A stretch of DNA of 64,000 nt from Acetobacter lovaniensis (GTDB lineage Bacteria; Pseudomonadota; Alphaproteobacteria; Acetobacterales; Acetobacteraceae). Shown one piece after another: positions 51,954 to 61,377 of this stretch (position 1 is the first letter of the stretch; each line of letters starts with the position of its first letter). The stretch lies in contig NZ_JACHIE010000007.1 of the NCBI RefSeq assembly GCF_014207635.1, positions 62,001-126,000 of the forward strand. Direction: 5' to 3'. The position numbers were made by a program, and so were the translations under genes. The notes under the pieces were generated by a model. It was not told the DNA's origin. It saw only the letters and a program-made list of their open reading frames with translations, and did no database searches.

Positions 51954-52068
51954 TCTGCACTTCCTCATCGTTGTTGATACTTTTTAGTAAAGCAGCAAGA
52001 TGAAGAGTGCAGACCACAAAGGCAACCCGCTTTGGTTACAACGGGCGGCCTAAATGGTCAGAAAATAT

Positions 52069-53202
52069 TCAGGTCCGGTTGTGGGCGGTCGTGTGGCGGA
52101 CCATGCTGCGGGAGATGGCGGGGGTGGCAATGGTGTGAACCTTGGCACCAATAACCGTAGTATGACGGCCGTGGCTGACATTGGTAATCGCTGCATGACG
52201 GCGGTGTGTCGTGGGGGCTTCCGCCACTTCAAGTGGTGTGTGCCTGTGGCTGGCATCCGCCATGATCAGCGTACCACGGTGGCTGCGGTGGCGCTGGCTG
52301 CTGCTGGCCTGCGCTACAACAAGCGGGCGGGCGACGGGGGCCACGCCTTCGGCGTCAAAACCGTGATCAAGCTGGTTGGCCATAACCAGCGAGCGCTGGG
52401 TGTTGCTGGACGCACCCAGAACAACGCCAACCAGCCGCACATTGTCACGCAGGGCGGAGGTAACAAGGTTGCGTCCGGCCTCCTGCGTGTATCCCGTCTT
52501 CATGCCATCTGCCCCGGCATAGACTTTAAGCATGGGGTTATGGTTGGGAATGTAGCGGCCATGGAAACGGAATGCCGGGGTGGCGAAATAGTGATAATAT
52601 TCCGGAAAATCGGCAATCAGGCGGCGACCAAGAGTGGCCAGGTCCCGCGCGGTTGTCATCTGGTCCGGGTCCGGCAGGCCTGAGGCGTTGCGGAACTGGG
52701 TTCTGGACATGCCCAAGGCGTGGGCCTGCTGGGTCATCATGGCGGCAAACTGGGGTTCGCTCCCACCCCCGATCAACTCGCCCAGAGCACAGGCGGCATC
52801 GTTGGCGGATTTGGTGACCAGTGCCAGCACGGCCTGTTCAACAGTCAGGTGAGTGCCGGGAACCAGCCCGAGCTTGGAAGGTTCCATGGTGGACGCATGA
52901 ATGGAGACCGGCACGGACTGGGTAAGGGATATGGTCCCTGCGCGCAGTGCGTTGAAGGTCATGTACAGCGTCATCAGTTTTGTCAGGCTGGCCGGGTAGC
53001 GCCGCAGGTCCGGATCGGTCTGGGAGAGGACAGCACCGGTTTTGGCGTCCATGACAATGGAGCTGATCTGCCCGGCATACTGGGCGCGGGCCTGACTGGC
53101 CGTGGTGAACGCCGCCAGAGTTACACCTGCAAAAAGGCCTGCCCATTTGCGCAGGCGCAGGGGTTTTGCATTGCCAGATGTTAGTCTGCTCTGTTCTGTC
53201 AT
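52069..53202 (-). CDS. D-alanyl-D-alanine carboxypeptidase (PBP5/6 type)
   Basis: This 377-residue penicillin-binding protein trims stem pentapeptides of peptidoglycan. The catalytic triad motifs are Ser72-Leu-Thr-Lys75 (ASLTKLM), Ser132-Ala-Asn134 (KSANDA) and Lys235-Thr-Gly (MKTGYT). The start at 53202 gives a standard signal peptide (KPLRLRKWAGLFAGVTLAAFTTASQARAQ). The PBP5 beta-rich domain and amphipathic anchor are missing. Instead, the last 80 residues are low-complexity, rich in His, Arg and Ser/Thr (HRSHRG, SHRHTP, THRRHAA), a basic tail that could contact the wall or envelope. Confidence 0.93.
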   Translation of the reverse strand: MTEQSRLTSGNAKPLRLRKWAGLFAGVTLAAFTTASQARAQYAGQISSIVMDAKTGAVLSQTDPDLRRYPASLTKLMTLYMTFNALRAGTISLTQSVPVSIHASTMEPSKLGLVPGTHLTVEQAVLALVTKSANDAACALGELIGGGSEPQFAAMMTQQAHALGMSRTQFRNASGLPDPDQMTTARDLATLGRRLIADFPEYYHYFATPAFRFHGRYIPNHNPMLKVYAGADGMKTGYTQEAGRNLVTSALRDNVRLVGVVLGASSNTQRSLVMANQLDHGFDAEGVAPVARPLVVAQASSSQRHRSHRGTLIMADASHRHTPLEVAEAPTTHRRHAAITNVSHGRHTTVIGAKVHTIATPAISRSMVRHTTAHNRT

Positions 53203-53520
53203 CTGCCGTAACGCCGGTTTGTCTGCCACTGCTACCCCCACCTGTGCCGTATGGAGCACTATTCCGCCTACTGTCAGGAATCGCAAGAGCATGGCGGCAA
53301 AAAACTGGAACTCTGGCGCACGGAATCCAAATAAGCAGCTCCGGCATCCACCCTGCCATGTGGTGTTCATGTGTGGCATAAATATGGCGCGCTGGTTCCA
53401 TATTGGGCACGCACACCAGCTATTCTGTCATTCCGCTCTCTTTTATTGTACTTTGGCTTTGCCAATATGGTGGTAAGGAACACCACTCGTTTTTCACCCT
53501 GCCTCGGGAGTTTGGTTGCC
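53203..53520. other. Divergent intergenic region between dacC-like gene and clpS
   Basis: This 318-bp stretch has no supported gene. Open frames continue upstream from both flanking genes but lose protein-like composition. An AT-richer patch at about 53435-53480 is the likely clpS promoter region, and CGGGAG at 53503-53508 is the clpS ribosome-binding site. Confidence 0.5.
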
Positions 53521-53898
53521 ATGGCCTCGTTTCATCTTCCTGTTCTGCATACAGGCAACGGGCCGTCGCGGCGTGATGGAGGCATGGATTCGGACCGGGA
53601 TGATGCGGAAATCGGCGTGGTTGTGCGGGCCAAGCCCAAAACCCGCAAACCCGCCATGTACAAAGTGCTCATGCTCAACGATGACTACACCCCCATGGAG
53701 TTTGTGGTGTACGTCCTTGAGCGCTTTTTCCAGAAGAATCGTGAAGAAGCGACAGACATCATGCTCAACGTCCACCGCAAGGGTGTGGGCGTCTGTGGTG
53801 TGTTTACGTATGAGGTGGCGGAGACCAAGGTGTCTCAGGTCATGGATCTGGCACGCCAGAACCAGCACCCCTTGCAGTGCACCATAGAAAAAGACTGA
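53521..53898 (+). CDS. clpS: ATP-dependent Clp protease adaptor ClpS
   Basis: This 125-residue adaptor delivers N-degron substrates to ClpAP. The core is clear: [28 protein letters not shown] with the Asn-Asp-Asp N-degron pocket, [24 protein letters not shown] with the ClpA-contact histidine, and a C-terminal [10 protein letters not shown]. The N-terminal about 45 residues are a flexible extension. The start at 53521 is preferred over frames reaching to 53371. clpA follows 353 bp downstream. Confidence 0.93.
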   Translation: MASFHLPVLHTGNGPSRRDGGMDSDRDDAEIGVVVRAKPKTRKPAMYKVLMLNDDYTPMEFVVYVLERFFQKNREEATDIMLNVHRKGVGVCGVFTYEVAETKVSQVMDLARQNQHPLQCTIEKD

Positions 53899-54251
53899 TA
53901 CCAGCACCTCTGCCGTTTTCCTGAACACGGTTCGGCTGCCAGCAGCACTCTGCGGCGTGTGCGTCTGCGCGAGCCCGTGGCCGATGGGGTGTCGGTCGCG
54001 TTTCTGGCCTGCAGATGCGGCTTTGCAGGCAGGGCACGCATATTTCTGCGCTTGGTCGGGCTTGGTAAAAAGCGCGGAAAACCAGCATTTTTATCAGAGA
54101 TGCTAACGAAAAATGCGTGAACATGTGTTTTTTGCGTGGTTATGACTCGCATTTCCTGCCGAAGCAGCCAAATATGATTGCAGGGCACCCGATCATGGTC
54201 CCGTGGTTGTTTTACCGTGGTCGGAAAGTCCGGGGAAAGGAGCGTCTCGTC
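53899..54251. other. clpS-clpA intergenic region
   Basis: No gene is supported in this 353-bp stretch. CCTGCA/TGCAGG (about 54010-54032) and GCATTTTT/AAAAATGC (about 54084-54115) can form hairpins, and the second could be a weak terminator or leader element. AAAGGAG at 54237-54243 is the clpA ribosome-binding site. Confidence 0.45.
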
Positions 54252-56597
54252 ATGTTGTCACGCAATCTTGAGCAGACGCTGCATCGGGCGCTTATTCTGG
54301 CCGGAGAACGGCATCATGAATATGCCACGCTAGAGCATCTGCTTCTTGCCCTGGTTGATGATGCGGATGCCGTAACGGTGTTCCGCGCCTGTGGGGTTGA
54401 TCTGGACCGGTTGCGGACAGACCTGACAGGCTTTCTCGACAAGGACCTTGCCGGTCTGGCGTCTGAGCGCCCGACCGAACCCAAACCAACAGCCGCATTC
54501 CAGCGCGTTATCCAGCGCGCAGCCATTCATGTGCAGTCCACCGGGCGCGATGAGGTGACAGGCGCTAACGTACTGGTCGCCCTGTTTGCCGAGCGTGAAA
54601 GCCACGCCGTGTACTTCCTGCAACTGCAGGACATGACACGTCTGGACGCCGTGAACTTTCTCTCCCACGGGATTGCCAAAGCCCCCGACCGCGCCACCCG
54701 GCGCCCGGTTGCAGGCAGCAATACCGGTGCGGAAAAAGGGGAAGAACCCGAACGGGCCGAAACCAAGGCACAGAAAAGCCAGGATGCGCTGTCCACCTAC
54801 TGCGTCAATCTGAACGACAAGGCGCTGGCTGGTAAGGTTGACCCGCTGATCGGGCGGGATACCGAAATTGAACGCACGATCCAGATTCTGTGCCGCCGTA
54901 CCAAAAACAACCCGCTGTATGTCGGCGATCCCGGTGTAGGCAAAACCGCCATTGCGGAAGGGCTTGCCCGCCGGATTGTGGAAGGCAGCGTGCCTGAAGT
55001 GCTGCTTAAATCCACCATCTATTCGCTGGATATGGGCGCATTGCTGGCTGGCACCCGCTACCGCGGCGATTTTGAGGAACGCCTCAAAGCCGTTGTAACG
55101 GAGCTGGATCAGGACCCGCACGCCATTCTGTTTATTGATGAAATCCATACCGTTATCGGTGCGGGTGCAACATCGGGCGGGGCCATGGATGCGTCCAACC
55201 TGCTCAAACCCGCTCTGGCGGCTGGCACGCTGCGGTGCATTGGTTCGACCACCTACAAGGAGTTCCGCCAGCACTTTGAAAAAGATCGCGCGCTTGTCAG
55301 GCGGTTCCAGAAGATTGATGTGCCCGAACCCAGCATTGATGATGCGGTCAAGATCCTGCGCGGCCTGAAGGGCAGCTACGAAAAGCACCACAAGGTCCGC
55401 TACACGGAAGAAGCTATTCGTGGGGCTGTGGAACTGTCCGCCCGCTATATTCATGACCGTAAATTGCCCGACAAGGCGATTGACGTGATTGATGAGGTCG
55501 GGGCTTCGCGCATGCTCCAGCCTGAAGGCCGCCGCCGCAAGACGGTCAACCTGAAGGATGTGGAAGACATTATCGCCCGCATTGCCCGCATTCCGCCCAA
55601 AAGCATTTCTGCTGATGACAAGGAAGTGCTGCGTTCTCTGGAGCGTGACCTCAAGGGTATGGTGTTCGGGCAGGATCAGGCGATTGACGCACTTTCCGCC
55701 GCCATCAAACTGGCGCGTGCTGGCCTGCGTGATCCGGAAAAGCCGATTGGCAACTATCTGTTCTCCGGTCCCACAGGGGTTGGTAAAACGGAAGTGGCCC
55801 GCCAGCTTGCCAACGCGCTGGGTATTGAGCTGATCCGCTTTGATATGTCCGAATACATGGAGCGGCATTCCATCTCCCGCCTGCTGGGTGCGCCTCCGGG
55901 GTATGTCGGGTTTGATCAGGGCGGTCTGCTGACCGATTCCATCGACCAGCATCCTCATGCCGTGCTGCTGCTGGATGAGATCGAAAAAGCCCATCCCGAC
56001 CTGTACAATGTGCTGCTACAGGTTATGGATAACGGCCGCCTGACGGACCATAACGGCAAAACGGTCGATTTCAGGAATGTTATCCTGATCATGACCACCA
56101 ATGCCGGTGCGTCCGACATGAGCAAGGAAGCCGTAGGCTTTGGCCGCAAGGTGCGTGAAGGCGAGGATGAAGAGGCCATCAAGCGCCTGTTCACCCCCGA
56201 GTTCCGCAACCGGCTGGATGCGGTTATTCCCTTTGCTCATCTGACGCAGGAAATTGTCGGGCAGGTTGTTGAAAAGTTCGTGCTGCAGCTTGAAGCACAG
56301 CTGGCTGACCGGCATGTGACCATTGAACTGTCTTCGGCAGCCAAGGAGTGGCTGGCGGAAAAAGGGTATGACCGCCTGTATGGTGCCCGTCCGCTGGGTC
56401 GGGTTATTCAGGAATCCATCAAAAAACCTCTGGCTGAGGAACTGCTGTTCGGGCGTCTGGCCAAAGGGGGGGCCGTTAAGATCGGCCTCAAGAATGGTGA
56501 ACTGGCGTTTGATATTGTGGAGAGCAATGCCAACGCTGCCTCCAGCTCTGGCGAGGATGAACGCGGGAGCGAAAAGGAAGAGGAAGCCGCAGACTAG
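54252..56597 (+). CDS. clpA: ATP-dependent Clp protease ATP-binding subunit ClpA
   Basis: This 781-residue AAA+ unfoldase works with ClpP and ClpS. The N-terminal Clp repeats ([37 protein letters not shown]) are followed by AAA domain 1 (Walker [14 protein letters not shown], Walker [15 protein letters not shown]) and AAA domain 2 ([27 protein letters not shown]). A ClpP-binding IGL-type loop is expected in domain 2. It ends in an acidic tail ([17 protein letters not shown]). The start is ATG 54252 with AAAGGAG 8 bp upstream. An intrinsic terminator follows. Confidence 0.97.
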   Translation: MLSRNLEQTLHRALILAGERHHEYATLEHLLLALVDDADAVTVFRACGVDLDRLRTDLTGFLDKDLAGLASERPTEPKPTAAFQRVIQRAAIHVQSTGRDEVTGANVLVALFAERESHAVYFLQLQDMTRLDAVNFLSHGIAKAPDRATRRPVAGSNTGAEKGEEPERAETKAQKSQDALSTYCVNLNDKALAGKVDPLIGRDTEIERTIQILCRRTKNNPLYVGDPGVGKTAIAEGLARRIVEGSVPEVLLKSTIYSLDMGALLAGTRYRGDFEERLKAVVTELDQDPHAILFIDEIHTVIGAGATSGGAMDASNLLKPALAAGTLRCIGSTTYKEFRQHFEKDRALVRRFQKIDVPEPSIDDAVKILRGLKGSYEKHHKVRYTEEAIRGAVELSARYIHDRKLPDKAIDVIDEVGASRMLQPEGRRRKTVNLKDVEDIIARIARIPPKSISADDKEVLRSLERDLKGMVFGQDQAIDALSAAIKLARAGLRDPEKPIGNYLFSGPTGVGKTEVARQLANALGIELIRFDMSEYMERHSISRLLGAPPGYVGFDQGGLLTDSIDQHPHAVLLLDEIEKAHPDLYNVLLQVMDNGRLTDHNGKTVDFRNVILIMTTNAGASDMSKEAVGFGRKVREGEDEEAIKRLFTPEFRNRLDAVIPFAHLTQEIVGQVVEKFVLQLEAQLADRHVTIELSSAAKEWLAEKGYDRLYGARPLGRVIQESIKKPLAEELLFGRLAKGGAVKIGLKNGELAFDIVESNANAASSSGEDERGSEKEEEAAD

Positions 56598-56626
56598 TTT
56601 TTGCGCGGATTTTGAAAAACATATTT

Positions 56627-56658
56627 GGCTGGCCAGTTTTTCTGGCCAGCCATTTTTT
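56627..56658 (+). terminator. Intrinsic terminator of clpA
   Basis: GGCTGGCCAG (56627-56636) and CTGGCCAGCC (56642-56651) form a perfect 10-bp GC-rich stem with a 5-nt T loop, followed by ATTTTTT. It sits between convergent clpA and the DUF3465 gene. Confidence 0.93.
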
Positions 56659-56660
56659 GT

Positions 56661-57161
56661 TCAGTCGTATTTTGTGCCGTTGACAATAACGTAGCCCGGA
56701 ATGCCCCAGGAGCGGCCAGTGCCACGGTGTGTCCAGTCCACGCCCTGCTGGCGGGCTGAATCATAATAATACCGTCCTACCACTTCGACCTTGTCGCCCT
56801 TGGCGACCCACGGCCAGGCGGGGGTATGCATTTCGTCCAGGTTGGTCACAATGCGGATGGAAATATTGGGTGCGACCGTTATGTAAAAATAGCCATGTCG
56901 GCCGCTGCGGGTCTGTCTGGCTATTCTGGAAAGAGTCAGAACAGTTCCGCAAATATGCACTGCGGCATCGGTTTTGGGGCCACCGTTTTCAAACGCCTGC
57001 TGCTTGTTCAGAAAATCCTGATTATCGCATGAGGCAGATACGGAGGTGGGCTGGTCTGTATCTGCATGTCTGTGCCGGGCCTGTGCCGGGGTGTTCAGGG
57101 TGGGGAGGGCCAATCCGGCGCATAAGGCCAGCAAGGGCATGCGGCGTGTTAAATGGAGCAT
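56661..57161 (-). CDS. DUF3465-like exported protein
   Basis: This 166-residue protein has a signal peptide (PLLALCAGLALPTLNTPAQA). The mature domain resembles DUF3465: FLNKQQAFENGGPKTDAAVHICGTVLTLSRI, the HGYFYITVAPNISIRIVTNLDE strands, WVAKGDKVEVVGRYYYD, and the diagnostic GVDWTHRGTGRSWGIPGYVIVNGTKYD. It should be periplasmic with an OB-like fold. Function is unknown. Two cysteines (CDNQ and HICGT) may form a disulfide. Confidence 0.82.
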   Translation of the reverse strand: MLHLTRRMPLLALCAGLALPTLNTPAQARHRHADTDQPTSVSASCDNQDFLNKQQAFENGGPKTDAAVHICGTVLTLSRIARQTRSGRHGYFYITVAPNISIRIVTNLDEMHTPAWPWVAKGDKVEVVGRYYYDSARQQGVDWTHRGTGRSWGIPGYVIVNGTKYD

Positions 57162-57327
57162 GGGAATCCTTGTGAGCGGTCAAAGGGTTTGTCTGTTTGT
57201 GTTCATGACCGGACGGTTACACCGTGTCAAATGCGCGTGATGGAGGTGGAATAGCTTCATAATCAGGAGTTTACAGGTTCTGATAATTTAGGCAGAACAG
57301 AAAGACACAGCATGTTCTGCTGTTGTT

Positions 57328-58410
57328 ATGGCGAAAATGGTTATGTGTCCCATTACGTCATATTGTTTCGATTCCGGATTGAAAGACATATCCCGCATGC
57401 AAGATGATATCCTGAAACTTGCTTACGAAGTCTCTCAGATGACGCGGGAGAAAATTCATCTGATTGCCTCAGTCATGAACGAAGCCAAGTTCCTTGCCAT
57501 CAACACACGCATCGAAGCGGCGCGGGTTGGGCAGGCGGGTGCGGCTTTTGGCCTGCTGGCAGATGAAATGGGTCGTATCTCCACCCGCATTGTTGGTATT
57601 GCCTCCGAATTGCGCGTTGCAACGGACAACAGTACCGAGCGTCTGTTAAAAGCAGGGAACGATCTGCTGTTGCGTGGCAGGGGGGAACGCCTGACCGATC
57701 TGGCGCTGAATGTTGTGGACCTGATCGACCGCAATCTGTACGAGCGTTCGTGCGACGTAAGGTGGTGGGCAACCGATAGTGCCGTTGTGGAGGCGCTGGA
57801 GAAGCGCACTCCCCAAGCCTACCAGTATGCCGCGGGGCGTCTGGCAACAATTTTAAAATCCTACACTGTTTATCTTGATCTTTTTATTGTGGATCTTTCC
57901 GGCAAGGTCGTGGCTTGTGGCCGCCCGCAGACACACCGCGCTCTGGAAGGGAGTGATATGTCGGGCGAGGCATGGTTCACAAAGGCCATGCGCACGCAAA
58001 GTGGGGAGGAATATGCTGTAGCGGATGTCAGCCGCGTGCAGGCGCTTAATAATGAACAGGCTGCCATTTACAGCACCGCCATTCGCGCAGGGGGTGAAGC
58101 GCGCGGGCAGGTGCTGGGTGTTCTGGGCATTGCGTTTGACTGGGCACCGCAGGCCGAAGCCATAGTCAAGGGCGTGCGTCTGTCCAATACGGAACGGGAG
58201 CAGACGCGTGTTATGCTGGTGGATGCCCAGAAGCGTATTATTGCATCATCTGACGGTAATGGCGCATCTGACGAGTATTGCAAATTCACACCACAGGCGG
58301 AACGTGGCTACTACGTGAACGGGGACACGCTGATTGCCTATGCCCATACTCCGGGGTACGAAACCTACAAAGGTCTGGGCTGGTACGGGGTGTTGGAAAC
58401 AACCCTGTAA
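57328..58410 (+). CDS. Soluble chemoreceptor-like protein with N-terminal signalling hairpin and C-terminal sensor domain
   Basis: This 360-residue protein has no transmembrane segment. Residues about 30-110 resemble the MCP hairpin tip: NEAKFLAINTRIEAARVGQAGAAFGLLADEMGRIS, close to the [26 protein letters not shown] consensus. Residues 125-350 look like a Cache/PAS-type sensor: NLYERSCDVRWWATD, LDLFIVDLSGKVVACGRP, GEEYAVADVSR, AIYSTAIRAGGEARGQVLGVLGIAFDW and VMLVDAQKRIIASSDG. The order is reversed relative to normal MCPs. There are no che genes in the window. The start is 57328 or ATG 57343. Confidence 0.78.
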   Translation: MAKMVMCPITSYCFDSGLKDISRMQDDILKLAYEVSQMTREKIHLIASVMNEAKFLAINTRIEAARVGQAGAAFGLLADEMGRISTRIVGIASELRVATDNSTERLLKAGNDLLLRGRGERLTDLALNVVDLIDRNLYERSCDVRWWATDSAVVEALEKRTPQAYQYAAGRLATILKSYTVYLDLFIVDLSGKVVACGRPQTHRALEGSDMSGEAWFTKAMRTQSGEEYAVADVSRVQALNNEQAAIYSTAIRAGGEARGQVLGVLGIAFDWAPQAEAIVKGVRLSNTEREQTRVMLVDAQKRIIASSDGNGASDEYCKFTPQAERGYYVNGDTLIAYAHTPGYETYKGLGWYGVLETTL

Positions 58411-58452
58411 AACATAAGAGTTTATACGGGTTCGCTCATTTTCCAGCGAGTT

Positions 58453-58483
58453 CCCCCATTGGGGTCTATGGTCCCGATGGGGG
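58453..58483. terminator. Long stem-loop between convergent chemoreceptor-like and ppk2 genes
   Basis: CCCCCATTGGG (58453-58463) and CCCGATGGGGG (58473-58483) pair over 11 bp (one G-U) with a 9-nt loop, between convergent stops. Only a distant TTTTT follows on the plus strand. A terminator is likely, perhaps bidirectional. Confidence 0.65.
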
Positions 58484-58489
58484 AGTGTC

Positions 58490-59386
58490 TCAGGGTTTTT
58501 CCTGCAACAGGCGTGTGCGATAGTCATCAAGCTGATGCATCACGTCGGGGCTGGGCTGAGGCGTGACCTGCCGCAGATTGTGCAAGGCCCGGATAATGGT
58601 GCCAATCACGACAAGGCGCGCATACCATTTATGATTGGCCGGCACGATAATCCAGGGGGCATGTGGGCGCGCAGTCTGGGCAATGGCGTCCTGGTAAGCG
58701 GTTGCGTAGTCATCCCAGTATTCCCGCTCATGCAGGTCCGAAGGTGAGAACTTCCAGCGTTTTTCAGGAATGTCCAGTCTGGCCAGCAGGCGTTCGCGCT
58801 GCTCCTCGCGCGAGATGTTCAGGAAAAATTTGAGTACGACTGTGCCCTGTCTGCTCAGGTAGTGTTCAAGGTGGCGGATATCGCTATAGCGGCCTTCCCA
58901 GAATTCGGGAGTGTTGAGTGCTCCGGGAACATGCCCGTTTTTAAGCAGGTCAGGGTGGACACGGCTGACCAGAACATCCTCATACTGGCTGCGGTTGAAA
59001 ATGACGATGCGTCCGGCCTGCGGTGCCGCGGCATGGATGCGCCACAGAAAACCATGCAGCAGATCGGTCGGGCCGGGCTGCTTGAATGAGGTCACGGCAA
59101 CGCCTTGCGGGTTTACGCCGGACATGACGTGCTTGATCGTGCCATCCTTGCCCGCGGCATCCATCCCCTGCAGAATGATCAGGAGTGAGTGGGTCTGGTT
59201 GGCGTACAGAAGTTCCTGAAGGTCCTGCAACAGACCCTTGACCTGCCTGAGCAGGTTTTTGCCCATGTCCTTGTCCAGTCCCAGATGCCCATCATCATCG
59301 GGGTTGTGGTCGGCAAGCCGGAACTGGCTGCCGTCCGATATCTTGTAACTGTCGAGTGCATTCAGAAAACGGGAGAGGGTGTTCAT
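58490..59386 (-). CDS. ppk2: Polyphosphate kinase 2 family protein
   Basis: This 298-residue P-loop kinase uses polyphosphate to phosphorylate nucleotides. Motifs are ILQGMDAAGKDGTIKHVMSGVNPQGV (Walker A), NRSQYEDVLVSRVHP (Walker B/lid), KFFLNISREEQRERLLARLDIPEKRWKFSPSDL and the tail YDRL-like region APWIIVPANHKWYARLVV. The short, single-domain layout fits the PPK2 classes that phosphorylate NMP or NDP; the exact class cannot be set by eye. The start is 59386 (MNTLSRFLNAL), with AGGA 9 bp upstream. It diverges from yqgE. Confidence 0.92.
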   Translation of the reverse strand: MNTLSRFLNALDSYKISDGSQFRLADHNPDDDGHLGLDKDMGKNLLRQVKGLLQDLQELLYANQTHSLLIILQGMDAAGKDGTIKHVMSGVNPQGVAVTSFKQPGPTDLLHGFLWRIHAAAPQAGRIVIFNRSQYEDVLVSRVHPDLLKNGHVPGALNTPEFWEGRYSDIRHLEHYLSRQGTVVLKFFLNISREEQRERLLARLDIPEKRWKFSPSDLHEREYWDDYATAYQDAIAQTARPHAPWIIVPANHKWYARLVVIGTIIRALHNLRQVTPQPSPDVMHQLDDYRTRLLQEKP

Positions 59387-59495
59387 GGACATGTGTCCTG
59401 AAAATTGAGCAATATGTGTCGGATGCATAGAATTACAGACAACAGTTGTGCTGGCAATCTTGCCAAAAAAGGAAGTGTTTCTCATATCTTGGGAG

Positions 59496-60104
59496 ATGGC
59501 ATTCGCAAACACTCCCCAACTCGCCCCCGCTGTTATGGATAACGGCCTTTCACTGGCAGGTATGCTGCTGGTGGCAACGCCCATGCTTGGGGGTACCCTG
59601 TTTGGGCAATCCCTTATTTACATGTGCAGCCATACGCCAGATGGAGGGGCCATGGGGCTTGTGATCAACAAGCGCCTGCCCCGTCCCGATTTTGATGACC
59701 TGCTGGAGCAGTTGCATATTACTCCTGTGCCCCCGGTACGGCGGATTGGCCTGTGTGCTGGTGGCCCGGTGGAGGAAGGGCACGGCCTTGTCCTGCATTC
59801 TGCGGAGTGGAGTGGTCAGGACAGCCTGCGCATTACCGAAAATGTTACACTCACCTCCAGTATGGATGTGTTGCAGGACATAGCTAAGGGGGACGGCCCG
59901 CAGGACGCCCTGCTGGCTATGGGGTACGCGGGCTGGTCTGCGGGGCAGCTTGAGCAGGAAATTTTCCAGCATGATGCATGGCTGGTCGTGCCTGCCACGC
60001 GCGAGCTGATTTTTGGTATGGATCATACCGTCAAATGGCGGCGGGCTCTGGCGTCCATCAATATTGATCCCGCCCGTCTGAGCGGGCAGGCGGGCCATGC
60101 CTGA
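59496..60104 (+). CDS. YqgE/AlgH family protein (UPF0301)
   Basis: This protein of about 202 residues has the UPF0301 fold: LSLAGMLLVATPMLGGTLFGQSLIYMCSHTPDGGAMGLVINK near the start, GLCAGGPVEEGHGLVLHSAEW, MDVLQDIAKGDGPQDALLAMGYAGWSAGQLEQEIFQHDAWLVVPA, and FGMDHTVKWRRALASINIDPARLSGQAGHA. Its function is unresolved (AlgH in Pseudomonas affects alginate). The start could also be 59535 (MDNGLSLAG). It is convergent with rapZ. Confidence 0.9.
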   Translation: MAFANTPQLAPAVMDNGLSLAGMLLVATPMLGGTLFGQSLIYMCSHTPDGGAMGLVINKRLPRPDFDDLLEQLHITPVPPVRRIGLCAGGPVEEGHGLVLHSAEWSGQDSLRITENVTLTSSMDVLQDIAKGDGPQDALLAMGYAGWSAGQLEQEIFQHDAWLVVPATRELIFGMDHTVKWRRALASINIDPARLSGQAGHA

Positions 60105-60124
60105 GCGCATGGGTATGGGCTAAA

Positions 60125-60149
60125 AGCCATGCCAGATTAAGGCATGGTT
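60125..60149. terminator. Hairpin between convergent yqgE and rapZ
   Basis: AGCCATGCC (60125-60133) and GGCATGGTT (60141-60149) pair over 9 bp (one G-U) with a 7-nt loop between convergent stops. No T-run is present. Confidence 0.5.
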
Positions 60150-60162
60150 ACAGGCGGGTTAC

Positions 60163-61128
60163 TCAGTACTGTTCGACCCGTGTGGTTTCGGTCGGTTTTC
60201 TGGCCCAGCGCCAGGCACTTATGCCCTGCCGCGCCAGTTCGCGGTGCATGAGCATGATCGGCCATTGGCCAGAGCCCTTGTAATGACCCATGCCATCAGG
60301 AGCGGACAGGCGCTTGGCCAGTGCCTCCACCAGTGTAACCGAGCGGTGCCGACCGCCGGAGCAGCCAATGGCGATGGTGGCGTATTTTTTGCCTTCCTGC
60401 ACAAAGCGCGGCAGCACAAGCTGGAGCATGGCGTGGATCTGGTTCAGAAAAGGCAGGTAATCCGGGTCGTGGGTTACGTAGGCCGCGACATCCTCATCCA
60501 GCCCGGTTTTTGGGGCCAGTTCGGCTACGTAGTGCGGGTTACGCAGGAAGCGTGCGTCAAACACGATATCCGCCTCCCGTGGCAGGCCCGCAGGGTAGGC
60601 GAAGGACATAAGGGTTACAGTCAGCCCTTCGCTCGCGCCTCCAACCCACGGGCTAAACCGGCTTTCCACAAACTGCCGCAGGTCCGGTGGGGGCATATCG
60701 GTGGTGTCGATCACCAGATCGGCTGCGGCGCGCAGGGGGGCAGTCAGGGCTACTTCGGCCTCTATGCCTTCCTTTATGCTGCTATGGGGGGCAAGGGGGT
60801 GCCGCCGCCGGGTGGCGGTATAGCGGCGGAGGAGCACACTTTCGTCCGCTGTGGCGTAAATCAGTTCCACGCGCAGGTGGGGATTAACCCGCAGGCGGGC
60901 AAGAGCCGCCAGCACGGCGGAGGCATCAAACCCTCTTGTGCGGGAATCGACCCCTATGGCCACGGGCCGTTCTGCGCGGGCTACAATGTCATCCAGCATG
61001 CCAAGTGGCGGGTTGTCGATCACCTCGTGGTCAAGGTCTTCCAGAATCCGCAGGATGGAAGACTTGCCCGCCCCGGACAGACCAGACACCAGCAGAATGC
61101 GGCGCGGAACAGACGTATCATCCGCCAT
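60163..61128 (-). CDS. rapZ: RNase adapter protein RapZ (YvcJ/YhbJ family)
   Basis: This 321-residue nucleotide-binding protein has Walker A VSGLSGAGKSSILRILEDLDHEVIDNPPLGML at the N-terminus and the C-terminal sensor domain VTLMSFAYPAGLPREADIVFDARFLRNPHYVAELAPKTGLDEDVAAYV ... IAIGCSGGRHRSVTLVEALAKRL. In E. coli RapZ guides RNase E to the GlmZ small RNA, controlling GlmS and so amino-sugar supply. In Alphaproteobacteria it normally lies beside hprK and pts genes; here neither is present. It starts at 61128 (MADDTSVPRR); an ATG at 61134 is an alternative. Confidence 0.94.
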   Translation of the reverse strand: MADDTSVPRRILLVSGLSGAGKSSILRILEDLDHEVIDNPPLGMLDDIVARAERPVAIGVDSRTRGFDASAVLAALARLRVNPHLRVELIYATADESVLLRRYTATRRRHPLAPHSSIKEGIEAEVALTAPLRAAADLVIDTTDMPPPDLRQFVESRFSPWVGGASEGLTVTLMSFAYPAGLPREADIVFDARFLRNPHYVAELAPKTGLDEDVAAYVTHDPDYLPFLNQIHAMLQLVLPRFVQEGKKYATIAIGCSGGRHRSVTLVEALAKRLSAPDGMGHYKGSGQWPIMLMHRELARQGISAWRWARKPTETTRVEQY

Positions 61129-61377
61129 GTGCATGGCCGACTCTTCCTTTTTATTGTCCGAACAGAGGCGCGCCCCTAACGGGCTGTTGGTGGCCTCCGG
61201 CGCGCAATTCGGATGCCGCTCGAGTTTAAAGCAGTTTCATGCGGAAAGAGAAGGCATTCTGCTCAGACCAGCTATACCGGATGCTAAGGAATGAGGCCAA
61301 CAGGCGCAAGGTCGTGCATTTGTTACGAAAGGGAAAATTGCGGTTCCTGTTCCGCTGCCTTACATCATCATTCCGTG

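Noticed and set aside
54330-55994. 554-codon open frame antisense to clpA
   Set aside because: clpA is unmistakable on the plus strand; the antisense translation has no recognisable domain or ribosome-binding site.
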